Shown in pieces: positions 41,937-51,721 of a stretch of DNA of 64,000 nucleotides. The stretch's first letter is position 1, and each line of letters begins with the position of its first letter. Source of the DNA: Herbinix hemicellulosilytica (lineage in GTDB: Bacteria > Bacillota > Clostridia > Lachnospirales > Lachnospiraceae); assembly GCF_002904165.1 (NCBI RefSeq), contig NZ_CVTD020000015.1, positions 310,001 through 374,000 of the forward strand, read 5' to 3'. The position numbers were made by a program, and so were the translations under genes. The notes beneath the pieces were generated by a model that was not told where the DNA came from, did no database searches, and saw only the letters and a program-made list of their open reading frames with translations.

Positions 41937-43115
41937 TTATTGCCCCCTTAGCAGCCTCTTTGCAATGTCCTGCGGATCTATCCGTTCGATATCATCCGGC
42001 ACATCCTGTCCGAATGTGGCGTAAGATAAGGGCATATTCGTCAGCATTCTTATATTTAATATATTGCCTACATAATTGGTTTCATCCAGCTTAGTGAAAA
42101 TTAAACTATAGTCGGTTATTTCAGAGTAGACTTCCGTTATCGCTTTTAAATCCTTATATTTGGTGGTAGCACTTAAAACCAGATATATTTCTCTTTCTTC
42201 CTTGGGTACTGCTTCAATTAATTTTACCAAGTCATCCCTGTGCTCCTTGTTTCTGTGGGAACGGCCTGCGGTATCTACAAAAATAAGATCATAATCCGAA
42301 AATTCTTTTCTGGATTCTTTTATATCTTCCTCATTATATACGACTTTAAGGGGTACCCCAAGAATATTGGCATAGGTCCTAAGCTGCTCCACCGCCGCTA
42401 TACGATAGGTATCTGCAGTTATAAATGCAATCTTTGCTTTTTCATCCAGTTTAAACCTGGATGCTATTTTTGCTATGGTGGTGGTTTTACCTACACCTGT
42501 AGGGCCAATGAAAAATACATACTTCGGTGTATTCTGTGTAGGCGTAATCACTTTGGGCTGTCCTAGTTTAAGGACAATCTTCTGATATACGCCGGACAAG
42601 ATATTATCCATTGAAGCATCCTTCTTAAAAATGCCTTCTATTTCATTAATAATCTGATTGGCATACTTTTCGTCCACTTCATTAATAACAAGCTGGTTAT
42701 ATATAAGTTGTATGCAGGCAAAATTTTTATTGAAAGGTTTGCTCTTGCCGTTTTCCTTTTCCAATTCTTCTTTTGCAACTATTTGCTTTTCCAGAAGGCT
42801 TTGCAGATTATTAAGCTTTTCTTCAATCGCGGATGTTTTTAGCACTGCCTCGTTTTCCGGCTCGGATTTGTCCTGCTCATCATCATATATAATATCTGGA
42901 AAATTTCTTTTTTTAGCCGGATGCCTGTCATTCTTATATATTAAATTTTCATCTACGGCAGCCGTAATTTCCACAAGCGGCTTTTTAAATAATCTGTATA
43001 TACCCTTTGGAGATATAGTTTTTATGTTCATGACAACCGCATCCTTGCCAAGTTCTTCTTTGGCAAGCATAATTGCTTCTTTTTCGGTATTTGCCTGAAA
43101 TTTTTTGATTATCAC
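41937..43115 (-). CDS. flhF: SRP-like GTPase FlhF
   Basis: FlhF is an SRP-family GTPase that marks sites of flagellar assembly. The 392-residue protein has an N-terminal basic domain (about 1-130) and a G domain with GPTGVGKTTTIAKIA near 205, TADTYRIAAVEQL and VDTAGRSHRNKEH near 290, and FTKLDETN near 350. The start GTG 43115 overlaps the flhA stop by one base (TAGTG), indicating tight coupling. Confidence 0.95.
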   Translation of the reverse strand: MIIKKFQANTEKEAIMLAKEELGKDAVVMNIKTISPKGIYRLFKKPLVEITAAVDENLIYKNDRHPAKKRNFPDIIYDDEQDKSEPENEAVLKTSAIEEKLNNLQSLLEKQIVAKEELEKENGKSKPFNKNFACIQLIYNQLVINEVDEKYANQIINEIEGIFKKDASMDNILSGVYQKIVLKLGQPKVITPTQNTPKYVFFIGPTGVGKTTTIAKIASRFKLDEKAKIAFITADTYRIAAVEQLRTYANILGVPLKVVYNEEDIKESRKEFSDYDLIFVDTAGRSHRNKEHRDDLVKLIEAVPKEEREIYLVLSATTKYKDLKAITEVYSEITDYSLIFTKLDETNYVGNILNIRMLTNMPLSYATFGQDVPDDIERIDPQDIAKRLLRGQ

Positions 43116-45148
43116 TAAACTGTCACCATCCCTACTGACTGTAATTCGACATCCGAATCTATTTCATTATATGATATCACAGTTAAGTCCTTAAAATAAT
43201 CCTGGATAAGCCGTTTGAAATACATACGGACAATAGGCGAAGTAATTATTATAGGATTTTTTCCAAGCTCCTCCAATTTTTGAAGCTCGTTTTGAACCGA
43301 ATTGATAATTTCTCTGGTTATTTCGGGATCCAGGGCAAGATAAGCACCATGCTCCGTCTGTTTGACAGAATCCATAATCTCCTGCTCTACCTTGGGATCC
43401 AGGGTTATAACGCTTGTCATCTCCCCTTCAGGGAAGAATTTTTTGGATATAGCCCGCTTTAAGCTCTGCCTTACATATTCGGTAAGGACATCAATATCCC
43501 TGGTGGAAGGTGCATAATCTGCCAAAGTTTCCAGGATGGTAACCAGATCTCTGATTGAAATTTGCTCCCGAAGCAGATTCTGAAGAACTTTTTGAATCTC
43601 ACCTACACTAAGAAGTTTGGGAACAAGTTCTGATATAAGTGTTTCGTTGCTTTCCTTAATATTATCAATTAACCTCTGTACATCCTGTCTGGTAAGAAGT
43701 TCATGGAGATGCCGTTTTATAACCTCGGTCAGATGGGTTGCAATAATTGACGGAGGATCAACTACCGTATAACCTAATGATTCGGCCCGTTCTCTCTGAC
43801 TTTCGGTAATCCAAATAGCCGGCAGCTTAAATGAAGGTTCCAGGGTAGGGATACCCGTTATTTCTTCCTCAACATAACCTGGGTTCATAGCCAGATAATG
43901 GTCAAATAAAATTTCTCCTTCACTAACTTGTACACCTTTGATTTTTATTATGTACTGGTTAGGATTAAGCTGTATATTGTCACGCAGGCGAATCATAGGA
44001 ACTATTGTTCCCAGTTCCAGAGCAATCTGCCTTCTTATAAGAACAACACGGTCAAGCAGATCACCGCCCTGATTAACATCCGCCAGCGGTATTAAGCCGT
44101 AACCGAATTCCAGTTCAATAGGGTCAACCTGCAAAAGCGCAGCAACATTTTCTGGTTTTCGTATCTCTTCGGCTTCCGTTTCTTCCGTAGATACTTCCCT
44201 TTCGATGGAAGATATCTCGATTTTTTCTGCTATGGTTCTTCCGGCCAGAATAAAGGCCAAACCATATCCTACAAATAAAAACGTATTAAGCGGAGTAATA
44301 ATGCCGAGCCCTATCATACTGGCTCCTACAATATAAAGAACTTTAGGTACTGAAAATAGCTGGCTGACAAGTAAATCGCCGAAATCCGCCTCTTTCGAAA
44401 CCTTTGTAACCAGGACACCGGTTGCAAGAGATATCATTAAAGAAGGGATCTGAGATACAAGACCGTCACCGATAGTAAGTATAGCGTATTCCTGAAAAGC
44501 TTGTGTGGCGTCCATTCCTCTGTTAAGCATACCGGTAACTGTACCGCCCGCTATATTAATAATCGTGATGATAAGTCCCGCTACCGCATCTCCTTTAACG
44601 TATTTGGTAGCACCGTCCATAGAGCCGAAAAATGCGGCTTCATCCTGGATTCTTTGCCTGCGTTCCTTAGCCTCTGCATCGTTAATGGCACCGGTATTTA
44701 AGTCAGCGTCAATAGCCATCTGTTTGCCCGGCATGGCATCCAATGTGAATCTTGCCGTTACTTCCGCCACGCGTTCGGAGCCTTTGTTTATAACAATAAA
44801 CTGCACCAATATTAAAACTATGAATATGATTATACCGATAACCATGTCACCGCCACCGACGAATTCACCAAAAACGCGGACAACACTGCCCGGATTGCCG
44901 GTTGACAAAATCAGTCTGGTACTGGATACGTTAAGGGCAATCCTGAAAATGGTACTAAAGAGCAAAATCGTCGGGAAAGTTGACATATAAAGAACTTCCT
45001 TGGTAAATATAACATTGAACAAAATTACTAGTGACAATGCGATATTCAAGGCAAGGAAAAAGTCCAACAGAGAAGGACTCATAGGTATGATCAAAAATAT
45101 GATGGCTGCTAATATATATAGTCCAACAAAAATATCATTTTTCTTCAT
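43115..45148 (-). CDS. flhA: Flagellar export gate protein FlhA
   Basis: FlhA forms the cytoplasmic ring and transmembrane gate of the flagellar type III secretion apparatus. It has 677 residues. The first 330 hold about eight membrane segments and the FHIPEP-family block LDAMPGKQMAIDADLNTG near 140. The C-terminal 340 residues are cytoplasmic. The ATG at 45148 follows GGGAG. A 399-bp gap with a possible promoter separates it from flhB, although flhB and flhA are usually adjacent. Confidence 0.97.
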   Translation of the reverse strand: MKKNDIFVGLYILAAIIFLIIPMSPSLLDFFLALNIALSLVILFNVIFTKEVLYMSTFPTILLFSTIFRIALNVSSTRLILSTGNPGSVVRVFGEFVGGGDMVIGIIIFIVLILVQFIVINKGSERVAEVTARFTLDAMPGKQMAIDADLNTGAINDAEAKERRQRIQDEAAFFGSMDGATKYVKGDAVAGLIITIINIAGGTVTGMLNRGMDATQAFQEYAILTIGDGLVSQIPSLMISLATGVLVTKVSKEADFGDLLVSQLFSVPKVLYIVGASMIGLGIITPLNTFLFVGYGLAFILAGRTIAEKIEISSIEREVSTEETEAEEIRKPENVAALLQVDPIELEFGYGLIPLADVNQGGDLLDRVVLIRRQIALELGTIVPMIRLRDNIQLNPNQYIIKIKGVQVSEGEILFDHYLAMNPGYVEEEITGIPTLEPSFKLPAIWITESQRERAESLGYTVVDPPSIIATHLTEVIKRHLHELLTRQDVQRLIDNIKESNETLISELVPKLLSVGEIQKVLQNLLREQISIRDLVTILETLADYAPSTRDIDVLTEYVRQSLKRAISKKFFPEGEMTSVITLDPKVEQEIMDSVKQTEHGAYLALDPEITREIINSVQNELQKLEELGKNPIIITSPIVRMYFKRLIQDYFKDLTVISYNEIDSDVELQSVGMVTV

Positions 45149-45547
45149 GCCAAGTCTCCCATGCCTTTCCGCAAATTATAGTTTCTATAAAGAATCTAGA
45201 AACCTAGAATAGTTTTCTTTGTTTTAATTTATTAACTGAATTTTTACCTTATTGGGCTTTTTACTTTAATTTTAATAATCCTGATTGTTCTTTTTACCTG
45301 TTTAACATTGTATTTTATGTACTTTTTATGTCTTGTACTTAATTTTACAATGTACTTTTTTAATAATTTAATTCTTTTATTATTTAATTCTTTTATTATT
45401 TAATTCTTTGAATTAATTTTATATTTTTGCCTATTATAATAATCTCATTATTACTTAAGCATATTATTTGTATAAATTCATTTTTAACAGTATATTTTGA
45501 AATATTTATAATTTACTCTATAATCCTTATTTATCTTATACCGAAGT
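45149..45547 (-). promoter_or_regulatory. AT-rich gap between flhB and flhA with promoter, dyad and tandem repeat
   Basis: No gene is visible. On the minus strand TATAAT (45175-45180) lies 27 nt before flhA with a weak GTTTCT -35 at a 17-nt spacing. GTTTCTA (45181-45187) and TAGAAAC (45197-45203) make a dyad spanning the spacer. Further up, TTTAATTCTTTTATTA is repeated with a 16-bp period from about 45367 to 45410. The interval is the most AT-rich of the operon. Confidence 0.5.
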
Positions 45548-46687
45548 TTATATCTTGCCTTTCAATTTATAGACATAGGCAAGAACTTCCGCTGTCATCT
45601 GATAAAGTTCCGGAGGAATTTCCGCTCCGACTTCTACATTGTAATAAAGCATCCTCGCAAGGGGTTTATTTTCAACTATTTCAACATTATTCTCCCTGGC
45701 AATCTCTTTTATCTTTTGTGCCAGATAGTCTGCACCTTTTGCAAGAAGTATAGGTGCCTCAGCCTTTTCTTTGTCATACTTGATAGCAGCTGCCAAATGA
45801 GTAGGGTTAGTAATAACCACATCGGCTTGGGGAACCTGCTGCATCATCCTTCTTTGAGAAACTTCCATCATCTTGCTTCGGATTCTGCGCTTAACCTGAG
45901 GATCTCCTTCCGCCTGTTTAAACTCATCCTTAACCTCTTGCTTGGTCATCCTCATATCTTTTTTGAATTTGAACTTCTGATAAATATAATCCGCAATACC
46001 GACAGCCAAAAATACCATACTGATTTTAAGGCCAAGATCCAGTACAAGTTTTCCGATAAGGGCTATACCCTGATACAAATCCATATCATATAGAATAAGC
46101 AGGGTGTTCCACTCTTTTTTTAAAGTACTGTAGGCAACGTAACCGATTATAATAATTTTTACTACTTCAACTGCCAGAGTAACTACTTTTTCCAAAGAAA
46201 ATATCTTTTTAAATCCATTTACCGGATTTATTTTGCTGAATTTAGGTTTAAGCGGTTTGCCCGACAGCTTCCATTTTACCTGATAAAGCACGATTACAAA
46301 TGAAGCTGCAACGGCTATGGCCAACATGGGAAGACTTATAAGTATAACCTTTGTTATTGAAGTTCTTAAAAGCCCTTCAGCCATCACTACGGTAAATTCT
46401 CCATCCAGGGCCTTTCCGAAATCCTGAAAGAATCCTCTGAACAGTTCTATAAAATTTTTTCCCATATAACCTATAAATATTTTCAGAGCCAGAAATAAAG
46501 TCACCAATTCCGCCGAAACAGTAAGCTCTTTACTTCTGGCTACCTGTCCTTCTTTTCTGGCATCGGAAAGTTTCTTTGCTGTCGGTTCCTCTGTCTTTTC
46601 TGCCCCTTCGGCAAAGAATTGCAGACGATAAGGCAATAATCTTTTAATGTTAGTTAAATCTTTATTATACTGTTCCAAATACTCCAC
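45548..46687 (-). CDS. flhB: Flagellar export switch protein FlhB
   Basis: FlhB is the export-apparatus subunit that switches substrate specificity from hook to filament. It has about 379 residues. A cytoplasmic N-terminus (LQFFAEGAEKTEEPTAKKLSDA) precedes four membrane segments and a C-terminal cytoplasmic domain with the self-cleavage motif NPTH near 265 followed by AAAIKYD. The longest frame starts at GTG 46687, but TTG 46678 is better spaced from AAGGTGG. The two choices differ by three residues. Confidence 0.95.
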   Translation of the reverse strand: MEYLEQYNKDLTNIKRLLPYRLQFFAEGAEKTEEPTAKKLSDARKEGQVARSKELTVSAELVTLFLALKIFIGYMGKNFIELFRGFFQDFGKALDGEFTVVMAEGLLRTSITKVILISLPMLAIAVAASFVIVLYQVKWKLSGKPLKPKFSKINPVNGFKKIFSLEKVVTLAVEVVKIIIIGYVAYSTLKKEWNTLLILYDMDLYQGIALIGKLVLDLGLKISMVFLAVGIADYIYQKFKFKKDMRMTKQEVKDEFKQAEGDPQVKRRIRSKMMEVSQRRMMQQVPQADVVITNPTHLAAAIKYDKEKAEAPILLAKGADYLAQKIKEIARENNVEIVENKPLARMLYYNVEVGAEIPPELYQMTAEVLAYVYKLKGKI

Positions 46688-46731
46688 CTTATCCTTTGAT
46701 TATATATTTAACCAATCCGATAAACGTGTCT

Positions 46732-47499
46732 TTATTTCATCATTTCAATTACAGCCTTAAGCATTTCAATCATCTTGTTGTATATAAAGTCTGCAACCGA
46801 GGGTATAAGCCCGACTATCAGATAAAGAACCAAAAGGCCGACTAAAGCCTTAAGCTGTATACCTACCACAAACATATTCATCTGAGGTGCGGCTTTCGTT
46901 AGAATACCCAAAACCGTATTTACAATAAGTATGGCTGCAAACATAGGAAGAACTATTCGCATAGCAATAACAAAATAATCAACAAGAAATTGCAGCATCA
47001 GACGGTACATATTGGGCGGAAATACCGCCTGACCGAGACCGATTACCTGAAACGAGTCCGCCACAGCCCTGATAAAATAATGATGCAGGTTTGTAATAAG
47101 CATGATAAGCAAAATTGAATAACCGTAAAGATTGGCTGTTATGGACGAGCCGCCGCCTAAAATCGGATTTAACTGATTTATCATAGAAAACCCGATTTCC
47201 ATATCTATCATTTGCCCGGCAAATGACAGAATGTGGTAGGCTATATTTGAAAACAATCCCATCAGAGTACCTGCGATTGCCTCTTTGACAACTAAAATCG
47301 AATAACCGATAACTCCGCTGTAATCGAGATTTGACGCAGGTGCCGTATAAAAAAGGATTACTGCCAAGAATATTGACAATCCCGCTTTAACCCTGACGGG
47401 AATATTCTTTAATGAAAGTATCGGGGCGGTATATACAAATCCGCTCATTCTAACAAGTATTAAAAAAAATATTTCAAAATTATCAATTGTGAATGTCAT
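46732..47499 (-). CDS. fliR: Flagellar export protein FliR
   Basis: FliR is an integral subunit of the FliPQR export gate. The 255-residue protein has about six hydrophobic segments (ILVRMSGFVYTAPIL at the N-terminus, ISMINQLNPILGG near 108) and no soluble domain. The start ATG overlaps the fliQ stop (ATGA), so the two are coupled. It lies 45 nt before flhB. Confidence 0.95.
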   Translation of the reverse strand: MTFTIDNFEIFFLILVRMSGFVYTAPILSLKNIPVRVKAGLSIFLAVILFYTAPASNLDYSGVIGYSILVVKEAIAGTLMGLFSNIAYHILSFAGQMIDMEIGFSMINQLNPILGGGSSITANLYGYSILLIMLITNLHHYFIRAVADSFQVIGLGQAVFPPNMYRLMLQFLVDYFVIAMRIVLPMFAAILIVNTVLGILTKAAPQMNMFVVGIQLKALVGLLVLYLIVGLIPSVADFIYNKMIEMLKAVIEMMK

Positions 47500-47771
47500 A
47501 GCGCATTAATATATAAACTGAAATTTGAATACAGTTCCAGCATAAAATCTTTTATTGTTGTCAACATCCAATTGCCAAATATTATCATGACCAGTAAAAT
47601 TGCAATAAGTTTAGGTACGAATGTCAGGGTTTGCTCCTGAATAGATGTCACCGTTTGCAATATGCTTACGATTAAACCTACAATCAATGATACCAGCAAT
47701 ATGGGAGCTGCAACTTTAAAAATAGTAAATATAGCTTCCCTGGCTATATCTATAACCATATTTTCATTCAT
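47496..47771 (-). CDS. fliQ: Flagellar export protein FliQ
   Basis: FliQ, a 91-residue export-gate subunit, is two long hydrophobic hairpin helices. The typical block LIVGLIVSILQTVTSIQEQTLTF is abbreviated here as LIVGLIVSILQTVTSIQEQ (about residues 25-43), followed by VPKLIAILLVMIIFG. It overlaps fliR by 4 nt and follows fliP by 29 nt. Confidence 0.95.
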   Translation of the reverse strand: MNENMVIDIAREAIFTIFKVAAPILLVSLIVGLIVSILQTVTSIQEQTLTFVPKLIAILLVMIIFGNWMLTTIKDFMLELYSNFSLYINAL

Positions 47772-47800
47772 AGCTTAACTCCTTTTCATAAAAAGCCATG

Positions 47801-48655
47801 TTAATAGAAGGTCTTAACCAATTCTCCTACAATTAGGTTCCATCCGTCAGCTATTATAAACAGCAAAATTTTAAACGGCATGGATATCATTGTAGGCGGA
47901 AGCATCATCATACCCATAGACATTAAAGTAGATGCAACTACCATATCTATAATAATAAATGGTATGTATATTAAAAATCCTATAATAAAGGCCTTCCGAA
48001 GTTCACTTATAATAAAGGACGGAATGATAACCGTAAGCGGTATGTCATCCACAGTTTCTACGGTATCGATTTTTACGATATCCATAAACAGCCTTAAGTC
48101 CTTAACGTTTGTTTGTTCCAGCATAAATGTCCTTAAGGGGGCAACCCCTGCTTTAAAGGCTTCTTCCTGGGATATTTCTTCCCTGGATAAAGGCTGAATG
48201 GCATTTTCGTTAACCTGGGTAAATACCGGTGACATTATAAAAAATGTTAAGAACAATGCCAAACCGATAAGTACCTGGTTTGGCGGGGTTGTTTGTGTGC
48301 CCAGAGCCGACCTTACAAAATGCAGGACTATGATAATCCTAGTAAAGGATGTTACCATAATCAGAATTGACGGTGCCAAAGAAATAACCGTCAAAATTAA
48401 CAGTATTCTTAAGGTGGCAGGCAGGCTTTTCTCATCCTCATCCGTAGTCAATTTAAATTGAAGTGGTCCCAAAACACCGCTTATGCCATTATCTGTGCCG
48501 GGAACATCATTAACCGTATCATTCGTTGTTATGGTATCCTCTATATTTGCAGCTGATACCTTTTTATAACCGGATAAGAACAATAACCCAAATATCATAA
48601 GAAGTGCAGCAATGGTCATTCTTATCCCAAACTTTTTAAATTCCGATGCAATCAT
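47801..48655 (-). CDS. fliP: Flagellar export protein FliP
   Basis: FliP is the main subunit of the export gate pore. The protein of about 284 residues has a signal-like hydrophobic N-terminus (about 12-30), an extracytoplasmic stretch, then four segments. Family blocks are ILIMVTSFTRIIIVLHFVRS near 103 and LFIIADGWNLIVGELV at the C-terminus. I choose ATG 48655, which follows AAAGG; the in-frame TTG at 48664 overlaps that site. Confidence 0.95.
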   Translation of the reverse strand: MIASEFKKFGIRMTIAALLMIFGLLFLSGYKKVSAANIEDTITTNDTVNDVPGTDNGISGVLGPLQFKLTTDEDEKSLPATLRILLILTVISLAPSILIMVTSFTRIIIVLHFVRSALGTQTTPPNQVLIGLALFLTFFIMSPVFTQVNENAIQPLSREEISQEEAFKAGVAPLRTFMLEQTNVKDLRLFMDIVKIDTVETVDDIPLTVIIPSFIISELRKAFIIGFLIYIPFIIIDMVVASTLMSMGMMMLPPTMISMPFKILLFIIADGWNLIVGELVKTFY

Positions 48656-48667
48656 GGATACCAACCT

Positions 48668-49111
48668 TTACTCTTTCTTGCTTTTAAACCTTTCAAGTAT
48701 CTGATTAAAAGATAGTTTTTCAACCTCCTTAACCTCACGGGTTAAGATTTTGTCTTTATCAAGCTCAGTAATAAATGTAATATGGTCTTTTGATACTCCC
48801 AAAACCATATATTTATCAGCTATTCTTACCAAAAGCAGCAAATGGTTAAAATTAATTTTATATGATTCTATAACTTCAAAATTGCTGCTTCTTAATTGTC
48901 CCAGCTTATATTTTCCGACAAATCTGGATGTATAATAAGCGGCTATCAAAATAACAACCAGTAATATACATAAGCCTAAAAGTTGAAATATGTTATCCCA
49001 GGCAGAAAAATTCCCGGGAGTGGCTTTTTCTGCTGTTTGGTTAAGCTTATTAAGCAAGTCATCACTTTGACTGCTTTGCAGAAATATAACCGTATTATTA
49101 AGTAAAATCAT
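48668..49111 (-). CDS. fliO: Flagellar biosynthetic protein FliO/FliZ
   Basis: FliO is a small membrane factor that helps assemble the FliP ring. The 147-residue protein has an extracytoplasmic N-terminal 45 residues, one membrane segment (about 47-66) and a cytoplasmic tail with SNFEVIESYKINFNHLLLLV and DKYMVLGVSKDHITFI, typical of the FliO/FliZ family. It starts directly after the cheY stop. Confidence 0.85.
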   Translation of the reverse strand: MILLNNTVIFLQSSQSDDLLNKLNQTAEKATPGNFSAWDNIFQLLGLCILLVVILIAAYYTSRFVGKYKLGQLRSSNFEVIESYKINFNHLLLLVRIADKYMVLGVSKDHITFITELDKDKILTREVKEVEKLSFNQILERFKSKKE

Positions 49112-49474
49112 TTAACCCACAGCTTTCTTAACTGCCTCCAGCACTCTGTCAGCCTGGAACGGTTTTACTATAAAGTCCTTGGCTCCGGATTGTATGGACT
49201 CTATTACCATAGCCTGCTGTCCCATGGCTGAACACATTATTACATTGGCAGAAGGATCTATTTCTTTTATCTTCTTTAATGCTTTTATGCCGTCCATCTC
49301 CGGCATCGTAATATCCATCATAACCAGATCAGGCCTTGTTTCAGCATACTTCTCAACTGCCTTAAGGCCGTTTTCTGCTTCTCCTGCGATAGTGTAACCG
49401 TTCTTAATCAAAATATCCTTAATCATCATTCTCATAAATGCTGCATCATCACAGATTAAAATACTCTTAGCCAT
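49112..49474 (-). CDS. cheY: Chemotaxis response regulator CheY
   Basis: Single-domain receiver protein of 120 residues. When phosphorylated by CheA it binds FliM or FliY and changes motor rotation. It has acidic DD near residue 9, the phospho-Asp in PDLVMMDITMPEMDG near 54, Thr/Ser in MCSAMGQQ near 82 and Lys in FIVKPFQ near 104. It sits between fliY and fliO as in B. subtilis. The ATG at 49474 follows AGGAGAG. Confidence 0.95.
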   Translation of the reverse strand: MAKSILICDDAAFMRMMIKDILIKNGYTIAGEAENGLKAVEKYAETRPDLVMMDITMPEMDGIKALKKIKEIDPSANVIMCSAMGQQAMVIESIQSGAKDFIVKPFQADRVLEAVKKAVG

Positions 49475-49488
49475 ATCAACTCTCCTAT

Positions 49489-50628
49489 CTACTGTAATAT
49501 TTTCTGTCCTTGCTTAATTATTTCAGTAACTCTGATACCGAAAGCTTCTTCCATAACCACAACTTCACCTTTGGCTACAAATTTGCCGTTTACGAGAACA
49601 TCTATCGGTTCTCCGGCAAGCCTGTTAAGCTCTATAATGGTACCGGGTGCAAAATCAAGAATTTCTCTTATGGATTTGCTTGTCCGGCCCAGTTCCACAG
49701 TAACTTCCAAAGGCACGTCCATAAGAAGATCTATGTTTTCAGGAGGAACAGTCTGAGGTGCCGTAGGTGAAAACGGAGCAAACTGTGCCGGTTGAACATT
49801 TATATCTTGAACAGGTTGCTGCATGTACGGCATTTGATTAGGCATAAATCCCGTCGAGATACTTGCTTGCTGCATTTTCAGCCCCCTTTCATCGTCTTTG
49901 GGAGTAGATTCGGATTTTTTCTCCCTGGTTTCGACCGATTTATCCGGTTGCATTGAATGTGCATTTATAAATTCTTGATAAAGGTTTCTTGCGAAATCAA
50001 AAGGATAGAGCTGCATTAAAATACTGTCTACCAAATCGCCGATTACCATGTGGAATGATACTTTGACGAAAGAGCCTTTTAAGAAATCTGCTATATTTTC
50101 ACCGCTTACCGCTTCACCCATGTCGACTATTGCCGCCGAAGGTGGTGAAATTGATACTCTCTTTTCCAGCATAGAGGAGATAGAGGTGGCTGCCGAGCCC
50201 ATCATCTGATTCATGGCCTCAGATATGGCACTTAAGTGTAGCTCCGATATCTCTCCGTCAATATTTGTACCGTCACCACCCATCATCAGGTCGGTAATGA
50301 TTTTAACGTCTTTTTCTTTTAATATCAAGATATTATTGCCGTCTAACCCGTCATCATAATATATCTGTATAAAAACACATGGTCTGTCATAGCTGTTGAC
50401 TATATCCTGCCAAGTGGCATATTCAACTACAGGCGTTGTTATGGTAACTTTTTGATTTACTAAAGTAAAAAGGGTTGTTGCAGCAGTTCCCATGCTGATA
50501 TTGGATATTTCACCTATAGCGTCTTTTTCAGCATCCGTTAACTGCTCAGTTTCCTTTGTTTCCTGAAAGTCATCGCCCAAACCGTTAAGCAGAGCGTTTA
50601 TCTCTTCTTGAGACAACATTCCATCCAT
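49489..50628 (-). CDS. fliY: Motor switch phosphatase FliY
   Basis: FliY is the Gram-positive C-ring protein that also hydrolyses CheY-P. It has 379 residues. The N-terminal peptide MLSQEEINALLNGL binds CheY-P. Two CheC-like half-sites follow (DAIGEISNISMGTAATTLF near 46 and HLSAISEAMNQMMGSAAT near 147), then a disordered Pro/Gln-rich stretch (about 235-290). The C-terminal FliN domain has LDVPLEVTVELGRTSKSIRE (seen as MDVPLEVTVELG). It lies 6 nt after fliM. Confidence 0.95.
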   Translation of the reverse strand: MDGMLSQEEINALLNGLGDDFQETKETEQLTDAEKDAIGEISNISMGTAATTLFTLVNQKVTITTPVVEYATWQDIVNSYDRPCVFIQIYYDDGLDGNNILILKEKDVKIITDLMMGGDGTNIDGEISELHLSAISEAMNQMMGSAATSISSMLEKRVSISPPSAAIVDMGEAVSGENIADFLKGSFVKVSFHMVIGDLVDSILMQLYPFDFARNLYQEFINAHSMQPDKSVETREKKSESTPKDDERGLKMQQASISTGFMPNQMPYMQQPVQDINVQPAQFAPFSPTAPQTVPPENIDLLMDVPLEVTVELGRTSKSIREILDFAPGTIIELNRLAGEPIDVLVNGKFVAKGEVVVMEEAFGIRVTEIIKQGQKILQ

Positions 50629-50634
50629 AGCCTC

Positions 50635-51615
50635 TTACTCCTCTCCTCGTATAATTGACGAAATTTTAACCGCATATGAACCCGAATAAGAACCCGGAAG
50701 GGCGGTGAATTTATGCAAATTTCCGACATATACATTTAATTCATCAGTAACTTTTGTATCAAGTTTAATGATATCACCCCGCTGCATATTCATAAAATCG
50801 TTTACAGATATTGTGCTTTTTCCCAATACTGCTCTTATGGGAATTCTGGCTTTAGAAATTGCTATTTCAATAAGATCCTTATAGGATTTATTGTCGCTTG
50901 TCTTCATGGTTGAATACCAATATTTGGTATTCAGCTTATCTATAACCTTCTCCAGGCAAACATAAGGAAGACACAAATTCATCATACCGTCAATATTACC
51001 GATTTTTATGTTTAATGTAACTATTGAAATCATCTCGCTGGGTGAAATGATCTGGGCAAACTGTGAATTGGTCTCTATCCTTATAAGCCTAGGTTCCAAA
51101 GTAATTACATTTGCCCACGGGTCTCTCAACAAATTTGTACATATATTAAATATCCGTTCAATAATTACCAGCTCAATTTCCGAAAACTCTCTGGGTTTAT
51201 CTAACGGATATCCTCCGCCTCCAAGCATCCTATCTACAATAGCATATCCAAGATTATTCGACATTTCTATAATTATATTTCCCTCCAGAGGAGAAAAATC
51301 AATTATTCCCAATAATACCGGATTTGATAGGGCGTTAGTAAACTCCGAAAATGTAACTGCTTCCGAGTTAATAACCTCCACCTGCACGTTCTTTCTCAGA
51401 TAAGCAGGAAGATTTGTCGATAAAAGTCTTCCGTAATGTTCAAATATTATATTCAAAGTCCGCAGGTGTTCTTTCGAAAACTTGGACGGTCTTTTAAAAT
51501 CATAGTTTTTAATGTTTTTCTCGCTGGTCTGCTTAAAATCTTCCGCATCAAGTTCCCCGCTGCTTAAAGCCGCCAGCAAATTGTCTATTTCGTGTTGGGA
51601 TAAGACGTCGCCCAT
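50635..51615 (-). CDS. fliM: Flagellar motor switch protein FliM
   Basis: FliM is the middle part of the C-ring; it binds CheY-P and FliG. The 326-residue protein begins MGDVLSQHEIDNLLAAL, the CheY-binding peptide. Central CheC-like blocks include GYAIVDRMLGGGGYP near 120. The C-terminus is a SpoA-type domain (about 245-320). I choose ATG 51615, after AGGAGGTAGATAT; ATG 51657 lies upstream of that site. It follows fliL by 106 nt. Confidence 0.96.
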   Translation of the reverse strand: MGDVLSQHEIDNLLAALSSGELDAEDFKQTSEKNIKNYDFKRPSKFSKEHLRTLNIIFEHYGRLLSTNLPAYLRKNVQVEVINSEAVTFSEFTNALSNPVLLGIIDFSPLEGNIIIEMSNNLGYAIVDRMLGGGGYPLDKPREFSEIELVIIERIFNICTNLLRDPWANVITLEPRLIRIETNSQFAQIISPSEMISIVTLNIKIGNIDGMMNLCLPYVCLEKVIDKLNTKYWYSTMKTSDNKSYKDLIEIAISKARIPIRAVLGKSTISVNDFMNMQRGDIIKLDTKVTDELNVYVGNLHKFTALPGSYSGSYAVKISSIIRGEE

Positions 51616-51721
51616 ATATCTACCTCCTAGTATTATACACCACCCATAATACCACAAAATAACCAGATTATCATCATTTTTCTTTAAATAAACAGTATCT
51701 TACTAATATTGCATCAATTTT

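Noticed and set aside
44505-44990. 161-codon plus-strand open frame opposite flhA
   Set aside because: It mirrors the membrane-rich flhA sequence, so hydrophobic composition is expected by chance.
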